Shown: in pieces, positions 7,512-17,922 of the stretch
How the letters are laid out: the number at the start of each line of letters is the position of its first letter
Numbering within the stretch: the first letter of the stretch is position 1
Source: Rhodopseudomonas pentothenatexigens
Lineage (GTDB): Bacteria > Pseudomonadota > Alphaproteobacteria > Rhizobiales > Xanthobacteraceae
Assembly: GCF_900218015.1 (NCBI RefSeq)
Contig: NZ_UFQQ01000006.1
Span: 1-64,000 of the forward strand
Length of the DNA: 64,000 nt
Direction of reading: 5' to 3'
Program-made: the position numbers and the translations under genes
The notes under the pieces: generated by a model
What the model was told of the DNA's origin: nothing
Seen by the model: the letters and a program-made list of their open reading frames with translations, nothing else
Databases searched by the model: none

Positions 7512-9140
7512 TCAGTTCACCTGCCGATCCTTGCCGCTCCAATACGGGTCGCGGAGCTGGCGGCGCAGGATTTTGCCGGAGGCATTCCGGGGCAGGGCCG
7601 GGATGAAGTCGATCGACTTCGGGGTCTTGTAGCCGGCGATGCGGGTACGGGTGAAGCCGATGATATCCTGCGCGGTCGCTTCCTTGCCTGGCTTCATCAC
7701 CACCACGGCCTTGACCGCTTCACCCCACTGATCGTCGGGGACGCCGACCACCGCGACTTCGGCGACATCGGGATGATCGCAGATCGCGCTCTCGACCTCG
7801 GCCGGATAGATGTTCTCGCCGCCGGAGATGATCATGTCCTTGATGCGGTCGTGGATGTAGACGTAGCCGTCCTCGTCCATGTAGCCGGCGTCGCCGGTGC
7901 GCAGCCAGTTGTTGGCGTCGATGGTCTTCTTGGTCGCCTCCGGCAGATTCCAGTAGCCCGCCATATTGGAGCCGGAGCGGGTGGCGATCTCGCCGACCTG
8001 CCGCGGCGGCAGCGGATTTCCGTCAGGATCGAGAATGGCGATCTCGACACCCGGCAGCGCCTTGCCGGCCGAGCGCATCCGCTCCAGCCCTTCGACGTGA
8101 TCCTCCGGCGGCAGCGCCACGATGGTGCCGGTGGTCTCGGTCATGCCGTACATCTGCACGAAGCCGCATTTGAAGACCTCGATGCATTCCTTCAGTAGCG
8201 CCGCCGGAATCGGCGAGGCGCCGTACAGCATGTACTTGAGCCGCGAGAAGTCGACTTCGCGCGCGCGCGGCTGGCGCACCACGAATTGCATCGCGGCCGG
8301 CACCATGAACAACTTGGTGATGCCGGACTGTTCGAAGAAATCCAGCACCTTGGTCGGATCGAATTCGCGTGCGATCACGCCTTTGGCGCCATGATAGATG
8401 CTCATCATGCCCCAGCCGGAGCCGCCGATGTGAAACACCGGCATCGCCACCAGCGAGACGTCGTCGGGCGTCCAGGTGTTCCACTCCGGCTTGTTGTCCT
8501 GGCCGGCGCGGACCAGCGACAGGAAGTTGGCGTGGCTGAGCATCGCGCCTTTGGGTTTTCCGGTGGTGCCGGAAGTGTAGAGCTGAATCGCGATGTCGGA
8601 GGGCGCGATCGGCACGTTAGGGTCTTCGGCGCTCTGCGCGTCGCGCCATTTGGTGAAGTCCTGCCATTCCGGCGCGCCGCCTTCGGTGGTGATGATATGG
8701 CGCACGCTGGGGAACTGGTCTTTCAGCCCGCGCACTTGATCGACAAATTCGGGACCGACGAACAGGATCGCCGCCTTGCAGTCCTCGACGATGTAGGCGA
8801 TCTCCGGCCCGGCCAGCCGCCAGTTCACCGGCGCCATCACCGCCTTGGCCTTGATCGCGCCACTCCACAGCTCGAAATAGATATCGCTGTTCTTGCCCAA
8901 ATAGGCGATCCGCTCGTTCGGCTTCACGCCGGAGGCCTGCAGCGCGCGGGCGACTTGGTTGGTGTGGCGGTCGAACTCGGCGAAGCTGGTGCTGCGACCT
9001 TCGAATTCATAGACGATCTCGCCGCCGCGCGTCGCAGCCTGCGCACGGATGACGTCGGCCAGTGTGGCCGGCTCCGACGAGGCAGCCGGCGCAGACGAAT
9101 TGAAGGCGGCCGTGCGGGCCTTCTCCTGAAGGTCGGACAT
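7512..9140 (-). CDS. Long-chain-fatty-acid-CoA ligase-type AMP-binding protein
   Basis: This 542-residue acyl-adenylate-forming enzyme has the P-loop-like motif YTSGTTGKPKGAMLSHANF, the A5 motif MYGMTETTGT, the A7/A8 region WLRTGDAGYMDEDGYVYIHD and the catalytic-Lys C-terminus PRNASGKILRRQLRDPYW. It activates a carboxylic acid with ATP and CoA in the cytoplasm. The start at 9140 has AGGGAG six bases upstream. Chain-length preference cannot be read off. It lies in a cluster of beta-oxidation-like genes on both strands and is probably the activating enzyme for one of those pathways. Confidence 0.9.
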   Translation of the reverse strand: MSDLQEKARTAAFNSSAPAASSEPATLADVIRAQAATRGGEIVYEFEGRSTSFAEFDRHTNQVARALQASGVKPNERIAYLGKNSDIYFELWSGAIKAKAVMAPVNWRLAGPEIAYIVEDCKAAILFVGPEFVDQVRGLKDQFPSVRHIITTEGGAPEWQDFTKWRDAQSAEDPNVPIAPSDIAIQLYTSGTTGKPKGAMLSHANFLSLVRAGQDNKPEWNTWTPDDVSLVAMPVFHIGGSGWGMMSIYHGAKGVIAREFDPTKVLDFFEQSGITKLFMVPAAMQFVVRQPRAREVDFSRLKYMLYGASPIPAALLKECIEVFKCGFVQMYGMTETTGTIVALPPEDHVEGLERMRSAGKALPGVEIAILDPDGNPLPPRQVGEIATRSGSNMAGYWNLPEATKKTIDANNWLRTGDAGYMDEDGYVYIHDRIKDMIISGGENIYPAEVESAICDHPDVAEVAVVGVPDDQWGEAVKAVVVMKPGKEATAQDIIGFTRTRIAGYKTPKSIDFIPALPRNASGKILRRQLRDPYWSGKDRQVN

Positions 9141-9303
9141 TGTCACTCCCTGGATATTATTAGTTGCTTGTTGTTTGCCGGAAGTCTGCCGCGCTTCGCA
9201 GGCAAACACAAGCGGGAGGGAATGTCGCGGGTGAGAAGGAAATGCCGCGGCGAGAGTAGAGCGGGGCGGCGTTGCAGGGCACAATGGCTGCGTACAACAA
9301 CGT

Positions 9304-9407
9304 GGTCATCGCCCGGCTCGTCCGGGCGATCCAGTATTGCAGAGCGTTCGTGGTCAGCCGCAGACGATCCGTATTACTGGATCCCCCGCATCCGCGGGGG
9401 ATGACGG
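9304..9407. repeat. Palindromic intergenic repeat, family D
   Basis: This element runs from GGTCATCGCCCGGCTCGTCC to the matching GGGGGATGACGG, with inner arms GATCCAGTATTG and ATTACTGGATCCC. It occupies most of the 332-bp gap 9141-9472, in which I see no gene. Confidence 0.8.
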
Positions 9408-9472
9408 TGGTGAGCTTGGGGTGGCGTAGCAACCAGCACCGTCGATCCCGGCCATGACGAACTGGCGGCGGT

Positions 9473-10345
9473 TTACCCCCGCTGCGCGCGGTCCTTTTCG
9501 TTCTGGGCCTTGATCGAGGCCTTGGCCTGATCCCAGTCGGCGTCGCTCCAGTCGCGGAGCTGATAGAAGTTGCCGCCCATCGCCAGCCCCTGAGCGCCGT
9601 CCATCGCGATGGTTTCGCCGCTGATCCAGTCGCAGCCGCCGGAGATCAGGAAGGTGGCGAGGTTCTGCAGCTCTTCCATGGTGCCGACCCGGCCCATCGG
9701 GTTCATCTTGATGGTGCGGGCGCCGGCCTCGTCGCCCGGCTTGATCCGCTTGCTCATGCCTTCGGTCGGAATTTCGCCCGGAGCAATGGTGTTGAGGCGG
9801 ATGCCGTAGCGGCCCCATTCGGCGGCGAGCGACATCGTCATGGCGTGGATCGCCGACTTACTCATCGCCGACGGCACCACATAGGGGCTGCCGTTGCGAA
9901 CCCAGGTGGTGGTGATCGACACCACGTTGCCGCGATGGCCGCCGGCGATCCAGCGCTTGCCGACCGCGTGGGTGACGTAGAAAGTGCCGTGCATCACGAT
10001 GTTGGCGACCGCGTCGAAGCCGCGGGGCGACAGGTCTTGTGTCCGCGAGATGAAATTTCCCGCCGCGTTGTTGATCAGGTCGGTGAGCGGCCCGCTCTCG
10101 AAGATGGTCTCGACCATGTGGTCGACCGCCTGAGAGTCCCGAATGTCGACGCCGTAGGTCATCACCTTGCCGCCGTACTGATCCATCAGTTCGGTCGCGG
10201 TGTCGTCGCACACGCCCTTGCGGCGGCCGCAGATGTGCACTTCGGCGCCGAGTTGCAGGAAGCGCGCGGCCATCGCCTTGCCGAGGCCGGTGCCGCCACC
10301 GGTGACGAGGATGCGACGGCCGGCGAGAAGCTGATCTGTGAACAT
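9473..10345 (-). CDS. SDR-family oxidoreductase of the 2,4-dienoyl-CoA reductase type
   Basis: This 290-residue SDR starts MFTDQLLAGRRILVTGGGTG, with the dinucleotide motif TGGGTGLG and NNAAGNFISRT. The usual YxxxK is replaced by PSAMSKSAIHAMTMSLAAEWG. The same substitution, followed by the same LAAEWGRYG run, marks mitochondrial DECR1-type 2,4-dienoyl-CoA reductases. The product therefore probably reduces dienoyl-CoA with NADPH during oxidation of unsaturated acids. The gene diverges from a crotonase gene at 10455, which could be its isomerase partner. The exact substrate is inferred, not shown. Confidence 0.82.
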   Translation of the reverse strand: MFTDQLLAGRRILVTGGGTGLGKAMAARFLQLGAEVHICGRRKGVCDDTATELMDQYGGKVMTYGVDIRDSQAVDHMVETIFESGPLTDLINNAAGNFISRTQDLSPRGFDAVANIVMHGTFYVTHAVGKRWIAGGHRGNVVSITTTWVRNGSPYVVPSAMSKSAIHAMTMSLAAEWGRYGIRLNTIAPGEIPTEGMSKRIKPGDEAGARTIKMNPMGRVGTMEELQNLATFLISGGCDWISGETIAMDGAQGLAMGGNFYQLRDWSDADWDQAKASIKAQNEKDRAQRG

Positions 10346-10454
10346 GAAGAAAACCGCCCGGAAAAGTTGAAGCTGGCCGTTAATTAGGCGATTGACTAAA
10401 TCCCGACAACGCTTTTCTGTAGCGCCGCAACACAAAACAACGAAGGGACTGCCG

Positions 10455-11267
10455 ATGAACGATCGCGTTTCGGTGACGATCACCGACGGCGTCGCCGATG
10501 TCCGACTGGTGCGCGCGGACAAGATGAATGCGCTCGATGCCGCGATGTTCGAGGCGTTGGTCAGCACCACCGAACGGCTGGCGAACGAGAAGGGCGTGCG
10601 TGTCGTGGTGCTGTCCGGCGAGGGCAAGGCGTTCTGCGCCGGCCTCGACATGGGACGTTTCGCCGCGATGAAGGAAAGCGGCGGCAACGGAATTCCGGGA
10701 GGCGAATTTCGCGACCTGACCAAGCGCACCCACGGCCAGGCCAATGCGCCGCAGCAGGCGGTGTGGGGCTGGCGGATGCTGCCGGTGCCGGTGATTGCTG
10801 CGGTGCACGGCGTCGCATTCGGCGGCGGCTGTCAGCTCGCGCTCGGCGCCGATATCCGGCTGATGGCGCCGGACGCCAGGATGTCGATCATGGAGATCAA
10901 ATGGGGCTTGGTGCCGGATATGGCCGGCACGCCGATCCTGGCGACGCTGCTGCGCGACGACGTGCTGCGCGAATTGACCTACACCGGCCGCATCGTCACA
11001 GCGCAGGAGGCGGTGAGCATCGGCCTCGCCACCCGGATCGTCGACGATCCGTATCAGGCCGCGTTGGAGATGGCCCGCGAGATCGCCGGGAAGAGTCCGG
11101 ACGCGATCCGCGCCGCCAAGCGGATGATGAACAGCGTCTCTGTCGATCCGGGCCCGGCGCTGCTCGCCGAAAGCGTCGAGCAGCAGAAGCTGATCGGCTC
11201 GCCGAACCAGACCGAGGCGGTGCGGGCGAATCTGGAAAAGCGTTTGCCGAACTTCACAGACGCATAG
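10455..11267 (+). CDS. Crotonase-family enoyl-CoA hydratase/isomerase
   Basis: This 270-residue crotonase starts MNDRVSVTITDGVADVRLVR. Oxyanion-hole segments are LSGEGKAFCAGLDMG and VHGVAFGGGCQLALGAD, and the active-site region is SIMEIKWGLVPDMAGTPIL. Glu in MEIKWG and Asp in GLVPD are in the places where dienoyl-CoA isomerases and PaaG-type enzymes hold acidic residues. AGGGA precedes the ATG by seven bases. With the divergent DECR-type gene it may handle double-bond shifts in unsaturated acyl-CoAs, which is an inference from context. Confidence 0.87.
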   Translation: MNDRVSVTITDGVADVRLVRADKMNALDAAMFEALVSTTERLANEKGVRVVVLSGEGKAFCAGLDMGRFAAMKESGGNGIPGGEFRDLTKRTHGQANAPQQAVWGWRMLPVPVIAAVHGVAFGGGCQLALGADIRLMAPDARMSIMEIKWGLVPDMAGTPILATLLRDDVLRELTYTGRIVTAQEAVSIGLATRIVDDPYQAALEMAREIAGKSPDAIRAAKRMMNSVSVDPGPALLAESVEQQKLIGSPNQTEAVRANLEKRLPNFTDA

Positions 11268-11299
11268 CGCTACGCGGCAAATACATGACTTATCGAGTG

Positions 11300-11326
11300 G
11301 ACGCCGCGCGCATCGCGCGGCGTCTT
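11300..11326 (+). terminator. GC-rich hairpin after the crotonase gene
   Basis: A perfect 11-bp inverted repeat (GACGCCGCGCG, loop CAT, CGCGCGGCGTC) is followed by only a short TT. It lies 33 bp after the crotonase stop. The stem is strong but the U-tract is weak, so it may be an attenuating or RNA-stabilising structure instead of a full terminator. Confidence 0.55.
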
Positions 11327-11419
11327 CACGTATAAGCCCCGCATCGTCTCGCCGCAGTGTGCGCCCGCGATCGCGGGGCGTCGCGGCCAAACCCCGACCT
11401 CGAGAATCGGAGAGTAACA

Positions 11420-12964
11420 ATGTCCGAGAACCAACTCTATCACGGCATCATTTCGGGCGACCGTCGCCGCAGCTTCGACGAGGTGAGCGCGCGCGTCGCG
11501 GCCATCGCCGGCGGCCTGCAGGCACTCGGGGTGAAGCCCGGCGATTGCGTCTGCGTGCTGATGCGCAACGACATCGCCTTCATGGAAGCGGTGTACGGCG
11601 TGATGACGCTCGGCGCCTATGCGGTGCCGGTGAACTGGCATTTCAAGCCGGAGGAAGTCGGCTACATCATAGGCGATTCCGCCACGCGGGTGCTGATCGG
11701 GCACGCCGACTTGCTGCACAGCGTCGCCGCCGCGATTCCGGCTGACCTCACCGTGCTCAGCGTGCCGACGCCGCCGGAAGTGATCGCCAACTACAAGATC
11801 GCGCCGGATCATCTGTCGCCGTCGAGCAATGCGATCGATTTCGACGGCTGGCTTGCGCAGCAAAAGTCGTATGACGGTCCGGCGCAGCCGCAGCCGCAGA
11901 ACATGATCTACACCTCCGGCACCACCGGCCATCCGAAGGGCGTCAAGCGGTTCGCGCCGACGCCGGAGCAGGCGGCGCATGCCGAGAAAATGCGCGCGAC
12001 GATCTACGGCCTCAAGCCGCAGGTGCGCGCGCTGTGCCCGGGCCCGCTGTATCACTCGGCGCCGAATTCGTTCGGCATCCGCGCCGGCAAGCTCGGCGGT
12101 GTGCTGGTGCTGATGCCGCGCTTCCACCCGGAGGAGTTCCTGGCGCTGGTGCAGGAGCACAAGATCGACACCGTGTTCATGGTGCCGACGATGTTCATCC
12201 GGCTGATGAAGCTGCCCGCGGATGTGCGCGCCAAGTACGACGTCTCGTCGCTGCGCCACGTCATCCACGCCGCGGCGCCGTGCCCGGCCGACGTCAAGCG
12301 CGCGATGATCGAGTGGTGGGGGCCGGTGATCTACGAATTCTACGGCTCGACCGAATCCGGCGCGGTGACGTTCGCCACCTCCGAAGACGCGTTGAGCAAG
12401 CCCGGCACCGTCGGCAAGATTGCGCACGGCGCCGAGTTGAAGTTCATCGACGACGACGGCAACGAAGTGCCGCAGGGCGAGATCGGCGAGATCTTCTCGC
12501 GGATCGCGGGCAATCCGGACTTCACCTATCACAACAAACCGGAGAAGCGCGCCGAGATCGATCGCGACGGATTCATCACCTCCGGCGACGTCGGCTATCT
12601 CGACGACGACGGCTACGTCTTCATCTGCGATCGCAAGCGCGACATGGTGATCTCCGGCGGCGTCAATATCTACCCGGCCGAGATCGAGGCGGCGCTGCAC
12701 GCCGTGCCGGGTGTGCACGATTGCGCGGTATTCGGCATTCCCGACGCTGAGTTCGGCGAGGCGCTGATGGCGATGCTGGAGCCGCAGCCGGGCGTGACGC
12801 TGGACGAGAATTTCATCCGGACGCAGCTCAAGCTGGCGCTGGCCGACTACAAGGTGCCCAAGCACATCAAGATCATGCCGGAGTTGCCACGCGAAGATTC
12901 CGGCAAGATCTTCAAGCGCCGCCTGCGCGATCCGTATTGGGCGAACGCCGGCCGGGTGATCTAG
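11420..12964 (+). CDS. Acyl-CoA synthetase (AMP-binding)
   Basis: This is a 514-residue adenylate-forming ligase. Motifs are IYTSGTTGHPKGVKRF, EFYGSTESGAVTF, FITSGDVGYLDDDGYVFICD and the C-terminal catalytic-Lys segment PREDSGKIFKRRLRDPYW. The start at 11420 has GGAG seven bases upstream, and earlier in-frame ATGs give no homologous sequence. It activates an unidentified carboxylic acid to its CoA ester. Its TAG stop overlaps the TAG stop of the convergent histidine-kinase gene within the palindrome CTAG (12961-12964). Confidence 0.9.
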   Translation: MSENQLYHGIISGDRRRSFDEVSARVAAIAGGLQALGVKPGDCVCVLMRNDIAFMEAVYGVMTLGAYAVPVNWHFKPEEVGYIIGDSATRVLIGHADLLHSVAAAIPADLTVLSVPTPPEVIANYKIAPDHLSPSSNAIDFDGWLAQQKSYDGPAQPQPQNMIYTSGTTGHPKGVKRFAPTPEQAAHAEKMRATIYGLKPQVRALCPGPLYHSAPNSFGIRAGKLGGVLVLMPRFHPEEFLALVQEHKIDTVFMVPTMFIRLMKLPADVRAKYDVSSLRHVIHAAAPCPADVKRAMIEWWGPVIYEFYGSTESGAVTFATSEDALSKPGTVGKIAHGAELKFIDDDGNEVPQGEIGEIFSRIAGNPDFTYHNKPEKRAEIDRDGFITSGDVGYLDDDGYVFICDRKRDMVISGGVNIYPAEIEAALHAVPGVHDCAVFGIPDAEFGEALMAMLEPQPGVTLDENFIRTQLKLALADYKVPKHIKIMPELPREDSGKIFKRRLRDPYWANAGRVI

Positions 12965-15747
12965 CTCGCCGCGCTCTTGTGTTGCCGGCGGGCGTCGTCC
13001 TCAGCCGGCCGGTGATCGCCGCGAGCCAGTGCGGCGCGCACCAGCCGTGCCAGGTCGGCACGACGGAACGGCTTCGTCAGCAGCAGCACGCCGGGATCGA
13101 GCCGGCCGTGATGCATGATCGCGTTCTCGGTGTAGCCGGAGGTGTACAGCACCTTGACGGGCCGCAGCCGCGCCACCGCGTCGGCGAGCTCGCGGCCGTT
13201 CATGCCGCCCGGCATGATGATGTCGGTGAGCAACAGGTCGAACGGTGTGCCGCGCCGGACTTCGGCGATCGCTGCGGCGCCGTCCGCCGCCGCGATGGTG
13301 CGATAGCCGAGACCGCGGAGCTGTGTCAGCGCGAAGTTGCGCACAAGCTCGTCGTCTTCGACCAGCAGGATGGTTTCGTTGCCGCCCTCCACCGCGGTGA
13401 TCGAAGGCGGAGCGTCGACATCGACGTCGGCGCGGGGCAGATACAGCCTGATCGTCGTGCCGTGCGCCGGTTCGCTGTAGATCTGGATGTGGCCGCCCGA
13501 CTGCTTGACGAAGCCGTACACCATGCTGAGGCCGAGGCCGGTGCCCTTGCCGACGCTCTTGGTGGTGAAGAACGGCTCGAACGCTTTTTCCAGTACGTCC
13601 GGCGCCATGCCGGCGCCGGAGTCGGTGACCGCGATCATCACGTAGCGGCCCGACTTCACCTCTGGATGATGCTCGGCGTAGTCGTCGTTGAGCGTCACGT
13701 TGGCGGTTTCGAACAGCAACGCGCCGCCGGCGGGCATCGCGTCGCGGGCATTGACGGCGAGGTTGAGCAGCGCCGACGACAATTGTGAGGGGTCGATCAG
13801 CGCCGCCTCGACCTGCGGATCCAGCCGCAGGTCGATCTCGATGTGCTCGCCGAGGGTCGGTCGCAGCAACTGCTTGATGTTCGCCACTACCGTGTTGACG
13901 TCGATGCTGCGCGGCTGCAGCGGCTGCTTGCGGGCGAAGGCCAGCAACTGCCGGGTGAGATCGGCGCCGCGCTCGGCGGCCTGGTCGATCATCTTGGCGA
14001 TGGCGAGGAGGTCGGGCCGGTCGGCGAGCTGGTCGAGCAGAATCTCCGCGGTGCCGCTGATCACCGTCAGCATGTTGTTGAAGTCGTGGGCGACGCCGCC
14101 GGTGAGCTGGCCGATCGCCTCGAGCTTCTGCGCCTGATGCAGCCGCCGCTCGGTCTCCTTCAGCTCGGAGACGTCGCTGAACACCACCACGGCGCCGCTG
14201 ATGACCCCGTCGGCATCACGGATCGGCCGCGCATTGCCGGAGACGTCGACCACCTTGTTGCTGCCGAGCACGTGCACCATAAGCTCGAAACGATCGACCA
14301 ACTCGCCCCTCAGGGCCCGCCGTCCGGGGCGCTGCGCAACCTCGAGCGGCGTCACGCCGTCGGTCAGGAACAACTCGATGGAGCTTTCCCAGGTCGGGCC
14401 GGTCAGGCCGGACGGCGGCGTGCGCAGCGCCACGGCTGCGGGATTCTCGTAGATCACCTGTCCCTCGGTATCGACCAGCAGCACCGCTTCGGCCATCGCG
14501 TTGGTGATCGACTGAAAGATCTCCTTCTCGCGGCTCAGCGCCGCGGTCTTGGCCTGGGATTCCCGAAGCGTCGCGGAAAACGCCTCGGCCAGTACGCCGA
14601 TCTCCCCTCCGGCGCTGCGGGGCAGCGCGAGTGTCCCGCCGTCGCCGACATTCGCGACCGCACGGATGATGTCCGACAGCGGCCGTGCCAGACTGCGGGC
14701 GAACGCCACCGCCAGCAGCGTCGCCACCAGCACCGCGAGGCTGCCGCCGATCAGCGTCGATTTCGCCCACGCCAACATGGGGCCGCGGATCATGTCCTGC
14801 TCGGCGATGGTTTCGACCAGTGCGAGCGGCACGTCGCGGCCGACGCTCATCGGTTGATAGGCGACGCCGAACCGGTCTCCGTCGCGGTTGGTGATGACGG
14901 CGGGCGTCCAGCGGCCGTTCCCCAGAGCTTCGGCGAGTGCAGGAAAATCCTGCTTCAGCGTTGAAGAGAAACCGAGCGTCGCGCTGTCTTGCGGCCTCTC
15001 GGGATGAAACAGGTAGTTACCCTTCTGGTCGACGACATAGATCTTGGGTGAGGCCAGCGACAGATCTTTCAGCCGCTGGAACGGACGACGCAGATCGATG
15101 GTTGCGGCCAGGATGCCGAAGCGCCGCCTGTCGTCGGCGAACACCGGAGTGACGACGCGGATGACCGGTCGCAGCTCCGGGGACGCCTGGCCGGACCGCT
15201 CGTCGATCGACTCGAATTCCACGCTGGAAATCAGCATCTCGCCGTCGGCCGCGGCCATGCCGAGCTGAATGATCGGCCGTCCGCTCGCCAGCGACAGCTC
15301 GTGATCCGGAACAAGGCGGACCTTGCCGCTGGCCAGACGCTCGACCCGGACGATGTCGCGACCTTGATCGGCGACGCCAATCAATCGGTAGCGCGCAAAG
15401 TCGGGCTTGTTTTCCAGTTCCAGTGCGAGGCGCCGGGCGATCCGTTCGCGCCATTGCGGCAGCCTCTCGCCGGCGATCGTCTTCGATTGGTCGACGCTGA
15501 GTTCGATCAGTTCGTTGATGCCGATGATGCGGCGAAAGCCCATCAGATCGGCGGCGGCGCCGTTGACGAGGTGGGACAGCTCGCGCGCCTGCCAGCTCGC
15601 ATTGGCATTGAGGCCCGCCAAGGTTCGTTCGATTGCGACCGGCGCGATGTTGCGATAACCGAGATAGCCGACTCCCACCGCAGTCAGCACCACCGTCGAC
15701 GCCAACAGGATCGCCAGTCTGGTCGAAAGTGTCAGGCCCTTGCGCAA
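12961..15747 (-). CDS. Membrane hybrid sensor histidine kinase with C-terminal receiver domain
   Basis: This 928-residue hybrid kinase is translated from TTG at 15747, which has GGGAGG eight bases upstream. Longer ATG frames enter the LysR gene. Order of parts: a TM helix at about residues 11-33, a large periplasmic cache-like sensor domain, a second TM helix, a HAMP-like linker, a PAS domain ([20 protein letters not shown]), HisKA with phosphoacceptor His in [16 protein letters not shown], HATPase ([29 protein letters not shown]), and a receiver domain ([11 protein letters not shown], phospho-Asp in [10 protein letters not shown]). No separate response regulator gene lies beside it, so it is orphan and may act through its own receiver. 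The ligand is unknown. Its stop overlaps that of the acyl-CoA synthetase gene. Confidence 0.9.
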   Translation of the reverse strand: MRKGLTLSTRLAILLASTVVLTAVGVGYLGYRNIAPVAIERTLAGLNANASWQARELSHLVNGAAADLMGFRRIIGINELIELSVDQSKTIAGERLPQWRERIARRLALELENKPDFARYRLIGVADQGRDIVRVERLASGKVRLVPDHELSLASGRPIIQLGMAAADGEMLISSVEFESIDERSGQASPELRPVIRVVTPVFADDRRRFGILAATIDLRRPFQRLKDLSLASPKIYVVDQKGNYLFHPERPQDSATLGFSSTLKQDFPALAEALGNGRWTPAVITNRDGDRFGVAYQPMSVGRDVPLALVETIAEQDMIRGPMLAWAKSTLIGGSLAVLVATLLAVAFARSLARPLSDIIRAVANVGDGGTLALPRSAGGEIGVLAEAFSATLRESQAKTAALSREKEIFQSITNAMAEAVLLVDTEGQVIYENPAAVALRTPPSGLTGPTWESSIELFLTDGVTPLEVAQRPGRRALRGELVDRFELMVHVLGSNKVVDVSGNARPIRDADGVISGAVVVFSDVSELKETERRLHQAQKLEAIGQLTGGVAHDFNNMLTVISGTAEILLDQLADRPDLLAIAKMIDQAAERGADLTRQLLAFARKQPLQPRSIDVNTVVANIKQLLRPTLGEHIEIDLRLDPQVEAALIDPSQLSSALLNLAVNARDAMPAGGALLFETANVTLNDDYAEHHPEVKSGRYVMIAVTDSGAGMAPDVLEKAFEPFFTTKSVGKGTGLGLSMVYGFVKQSGGHIQIYSEPAHGTTIRLYLPRADVDVDAPPSITAVEGGNETILLVEDDELVRNFALTQLRGLGYRTIAAADGAAAIAEVRRGTPFDLLLTDIIMPGGMNGRELADAVARLRPVKVLYTSGYTENAIMHHGRLDPGVLLLTKPFRRADLARLVRAALARGDHRPAEDDARRQHKSAAS

Positions 15748-15877
15748 GCTGCTGCCCTCCCAGGGCGGAATGCTACGCTGGCGTTTCGCGCGGTCGCAAC
15801 GACGTCGCACACGCGCGACGATGTTATCCTTGGTTAGTTGTGCAGCGAACCGCTGTTGTGTGTGGAACCATGAATTA

Positions 15878-16798
15878 TCACCGGTGATTCGGGTACCCAA
15901 ATCCCGGTGAACCCGTAGGCGTCGCCGACAATTCAGCAAGTAGTGCATTCTCGGCGCGGCTCTGGCTGTGTTCCTTGTGGCGCAGCAAGTGGAACACGCG
16001 CCGCGGCAGATCGAATCGCAGGAGGTGCAGCGTGCCGGCGGCGAGCGAAGGCGAGGCGACCAGCGCGGAGATCGCGGTGGCGCAGTCCGAGCTTTCGACC
16101 GCTGCGCGGATCGCTTCGTTGGAGGGCAGTTCCAGGCGCACGTCGAGATCGGACAAAGCCAGTCCGGCGCGGCGCAGCGTCGCCTCGAACATCGCACGCG
16201 TGCCGGAGCCGCGTTCGCGGAGCACCCAGCCGGTTGTGCTGAGCTTGGCCGCCGTCAGCCGCGCCAGCGTGCGCCACGGATGGTCGTGGCCGACCACGAT
16301 CACCAGTTCGTCGCCGCCGATCGGCGTGGCGCTCAGCAGCGGCTCGTCGACCTCGCCTTCGACCAGGCCGAGATCGGCGCGGCCGTCGCGCACCGCGGCG
16401 GCGACCTGTTCGGTGTTGGCAATCGTCAGCTGCAGCGTGATGCCGGGATAGCGCTGCCGGAACCGCAGCAGCCGCTGCGGCAGCCAGTAATTGCCGACGG
16501 TCTGGCTGGCGGCGAGGCTGAGCGAGCCACGCTTCAGGCCGGCGATGTCGTCAAGCGCCTGGGCCGCGGCGCGGGCGCGGGCGAGCACGGCGCGGGCTTC
16601 GCCGAGGAAATCGCGCCCGGCCTGGGTGAGCACGATGCCGCGGCCGACGCGGTCGAACAGTTTGACGCCGTGACGCGCTTCCAGCGCGGCGATCGCCGCG
16701 CTGGTGGCCGATTGGGTCAGGTGCAGTCCGCTCGCGGCGCGGGTCATGTGTTGCTGTTCGGCGACCGCGATGAAGATGCGGAGTTGCTCCAGTGTCAT
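15878..16798 (-). CDS. LysR-family transcriptional regulator beside a YeiH-type exporter
   Basis: This 306-residue LysR regulator has the N-terminal winged [23 protein letters not shown] and [21 protein letters not shown] substrate-binding domain follows, beginning about residue 90 with [20 protein letters not shown], a start typical of CysB/CbbR/YeiE-like regulators. Its ATG overlaps the TGA of the upstream exporter gene (ATGA), so it is translated in the same operon and is not divergent, unlike most LysR genes. E. coli yeiE-yeiH is a comparable pair. It probably controls the exporter from the AT-rich promoter around 17900. The inducer is unknown, though a sulfur oxyanion is possible. Confidence 0.9.
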   Translation of the reverse strand: MTLEQLRIFIAVAEQQHMTRAASGLHLTQSATSAAIAALEARHGVKLFDRVGRGIVLTQAGRDFLGEARAVLARARAAAQALDDIAGLKRGSLSLAASQTVGNYWLPQRLLRFRQRYPGITLQLTIANTEQVAAAVRDGRADLGLVEGEVDEPLLSATPIGGDELVIVVGHDHPWRTLARLTAAKLSTTGWVLRERGSGTRAMFEATLRRAGLALSDLDVRLELPSNEAIRAAVESSDCATAISALVASPSLAAGTLHLLRFDLPRRVFHLLRHKEHSQSRAENALLAELSATPTGSPGFGYPNHR

Positions 16799-17859
16799 CC
16801 GTGCCATCCTGTGAGTTTGATCAGCGCCAGCGAGAAGCTGGCGATGAACAGCGCGGCGGTGAGGCCGAGCAAAGCGGGGCGCAGTCCGCGCGCGGCGAGC
16901 TTGCGCAGGTCGGTCTCCAGCCCCATCGCGGCCAACGCCATCGACAGCAGGAACGCGGTGACCGCGACGATCCAGCCCCTGGCCTCGTGCGGGATGTCGA
17001 CGACCTGATTGACGCCGATCATCGCCACGAAGCCGAGCACGAACCACGGCATCGGCGGTGTCACGCTGTGGTCGCCGGCGGGTTGATGCCGGGCACGGCG
17101 GCGCGCCATCATACCGAGGCCGATCACCAGCGGCGCCAGCATCATCACCCGCGACAGCTTGGCGATGGTGCCGAATTCGCCGGCGCTCTGCCCGCCCTGG
17201 AAGCTGGCGGCGACGACCTGCGCGATCTCGTGGATCGAGGCGCCGGTCCACAGCCCGAAGCCGTGGGCGTCGAGCCCAAGCACGCCCTGCAGCAGCGGAT
17301 AGATCACCATCGCCAGCGAGCCGAACACGGTGACGCAGGCGACCCCGTAGGCGACGTCCTCGTCGTCGGCCCGGGTGACGGTGTTGGTGGCGATGATCGC
17401 GGAGGCGCCGCAGATCGAGGTGCCGGCGGCGATCAACTCGGCGAGCTTGCGGTCGACGCCGAGCAGCCGGCCGAACCATACCGTGAAGCTGAAGGTGGCG
17501 AGCAGCGTCGCGGCGATGATCGCGAGGCCCTCGCCGCCGACCTCGATCAGTTGGGCGGTGGTGAGCTGCAGTCCGAGCAGGATGATGGCGAAGCGCAGCA
17601 CGCGGCGCAGGCTGAACTTGACGCCAGGCACCGCCCAGGACGGCGTGCCGACCGTATTGTGCGCCACGATGCCGATCAGGATCGCCAGCAACATCGGCGA
17701 GAGGCCGGGCATCCCCGGAATGGCACGTAGGCCGACCGCGGCGGTGGCGATCGCGGCGGTCACCAGCACCCCGGGCGCGATCGCGGCGAGGTGGCGCCCG
17801 AGATGGGCGGCGCGGCGATGAGGGTGCGGCTTGGGTTTGGCATCGGCTATCACGGGCAT
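16795..17859 (-). CDS. YeiH/UPF0324-family putative sulfate exporter
   Basis: This is a 354-residue inner-membrane protein with about ten hydrophobic helices. Recognisable family segments are [40 protein letters not shown] and [20 protein letters not shown], which are hallmarks of the UPF0324 (YeiH) family often annotated as putative sulfate exporters. Function in this family is poorly proven, so transport of sulfate or a related anion is an annotation-based guess. The gene leads a two-gene operon with the LysR regulator. A His/Lys-rich N-terminal tail (residues 8-22) is probably cytoplasmic. Confidence 0.85.
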   Translation of the reverse strand: MPVIADAKPKPHPHRRAAHLGRHLAAIAPGVLVTAAIATAAVGLRAIPGMPGLSPMLLAILIGIVAHNTVGTPSWAVPGVKFSLRRVLRFAIILLGLQLTTAQLIEVGGEGLAIIAATLLATFSFTVWFGRLLGVDRKLAELIAAGTSICGASAIIATNTVTRADDEDVAYGVACVTVFGSLAMVIYPLLQGVLGLDAHGFGLWTGASIHEIAQVVAASFQGGQSAGEFGTIAKLSRVMMLAPLVIGLGMMARRRARHQPAGDHSVTPPMPWFVLGFVAMIGVNQVVDIPHEARGWIVAVTAFLLSMALAAMGLETDLRKLAARGLRPALLGLTAALFIASFSLALIKLTGWHG

Positions 17860-17909
17860 GGGATCGGCTCCTTGTCGGCCGATCCATCACGTCTGCTGAA
17901 CAATCAATC

Positions 17910-17922
17910 AAACAGATTGTTT
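17910..17922. promoter_or_regulatory. Possible LysR operator upstream of the exporter operon
   Basis: The 13-bp palindrome AAACA-GAT-TGTTT has the T/A-rich dyad form of LysR-type binding sites and lies 51 bp upstream of the exporter ATG, in an AT-rich tract (about 17895-17955) that stands out from its GC-rich surroundings. Binding by the adjacent LysR protein is inferred. Confidence 0.4.

Noticed and set aside
15748-16197. Longer start of the histidine kinase, up to 16197
   Set aside because: This part lies across the LysR coding sequence in another frame. A TTG with GGGAGG at 15747 gives the expected membrane N-terminus.
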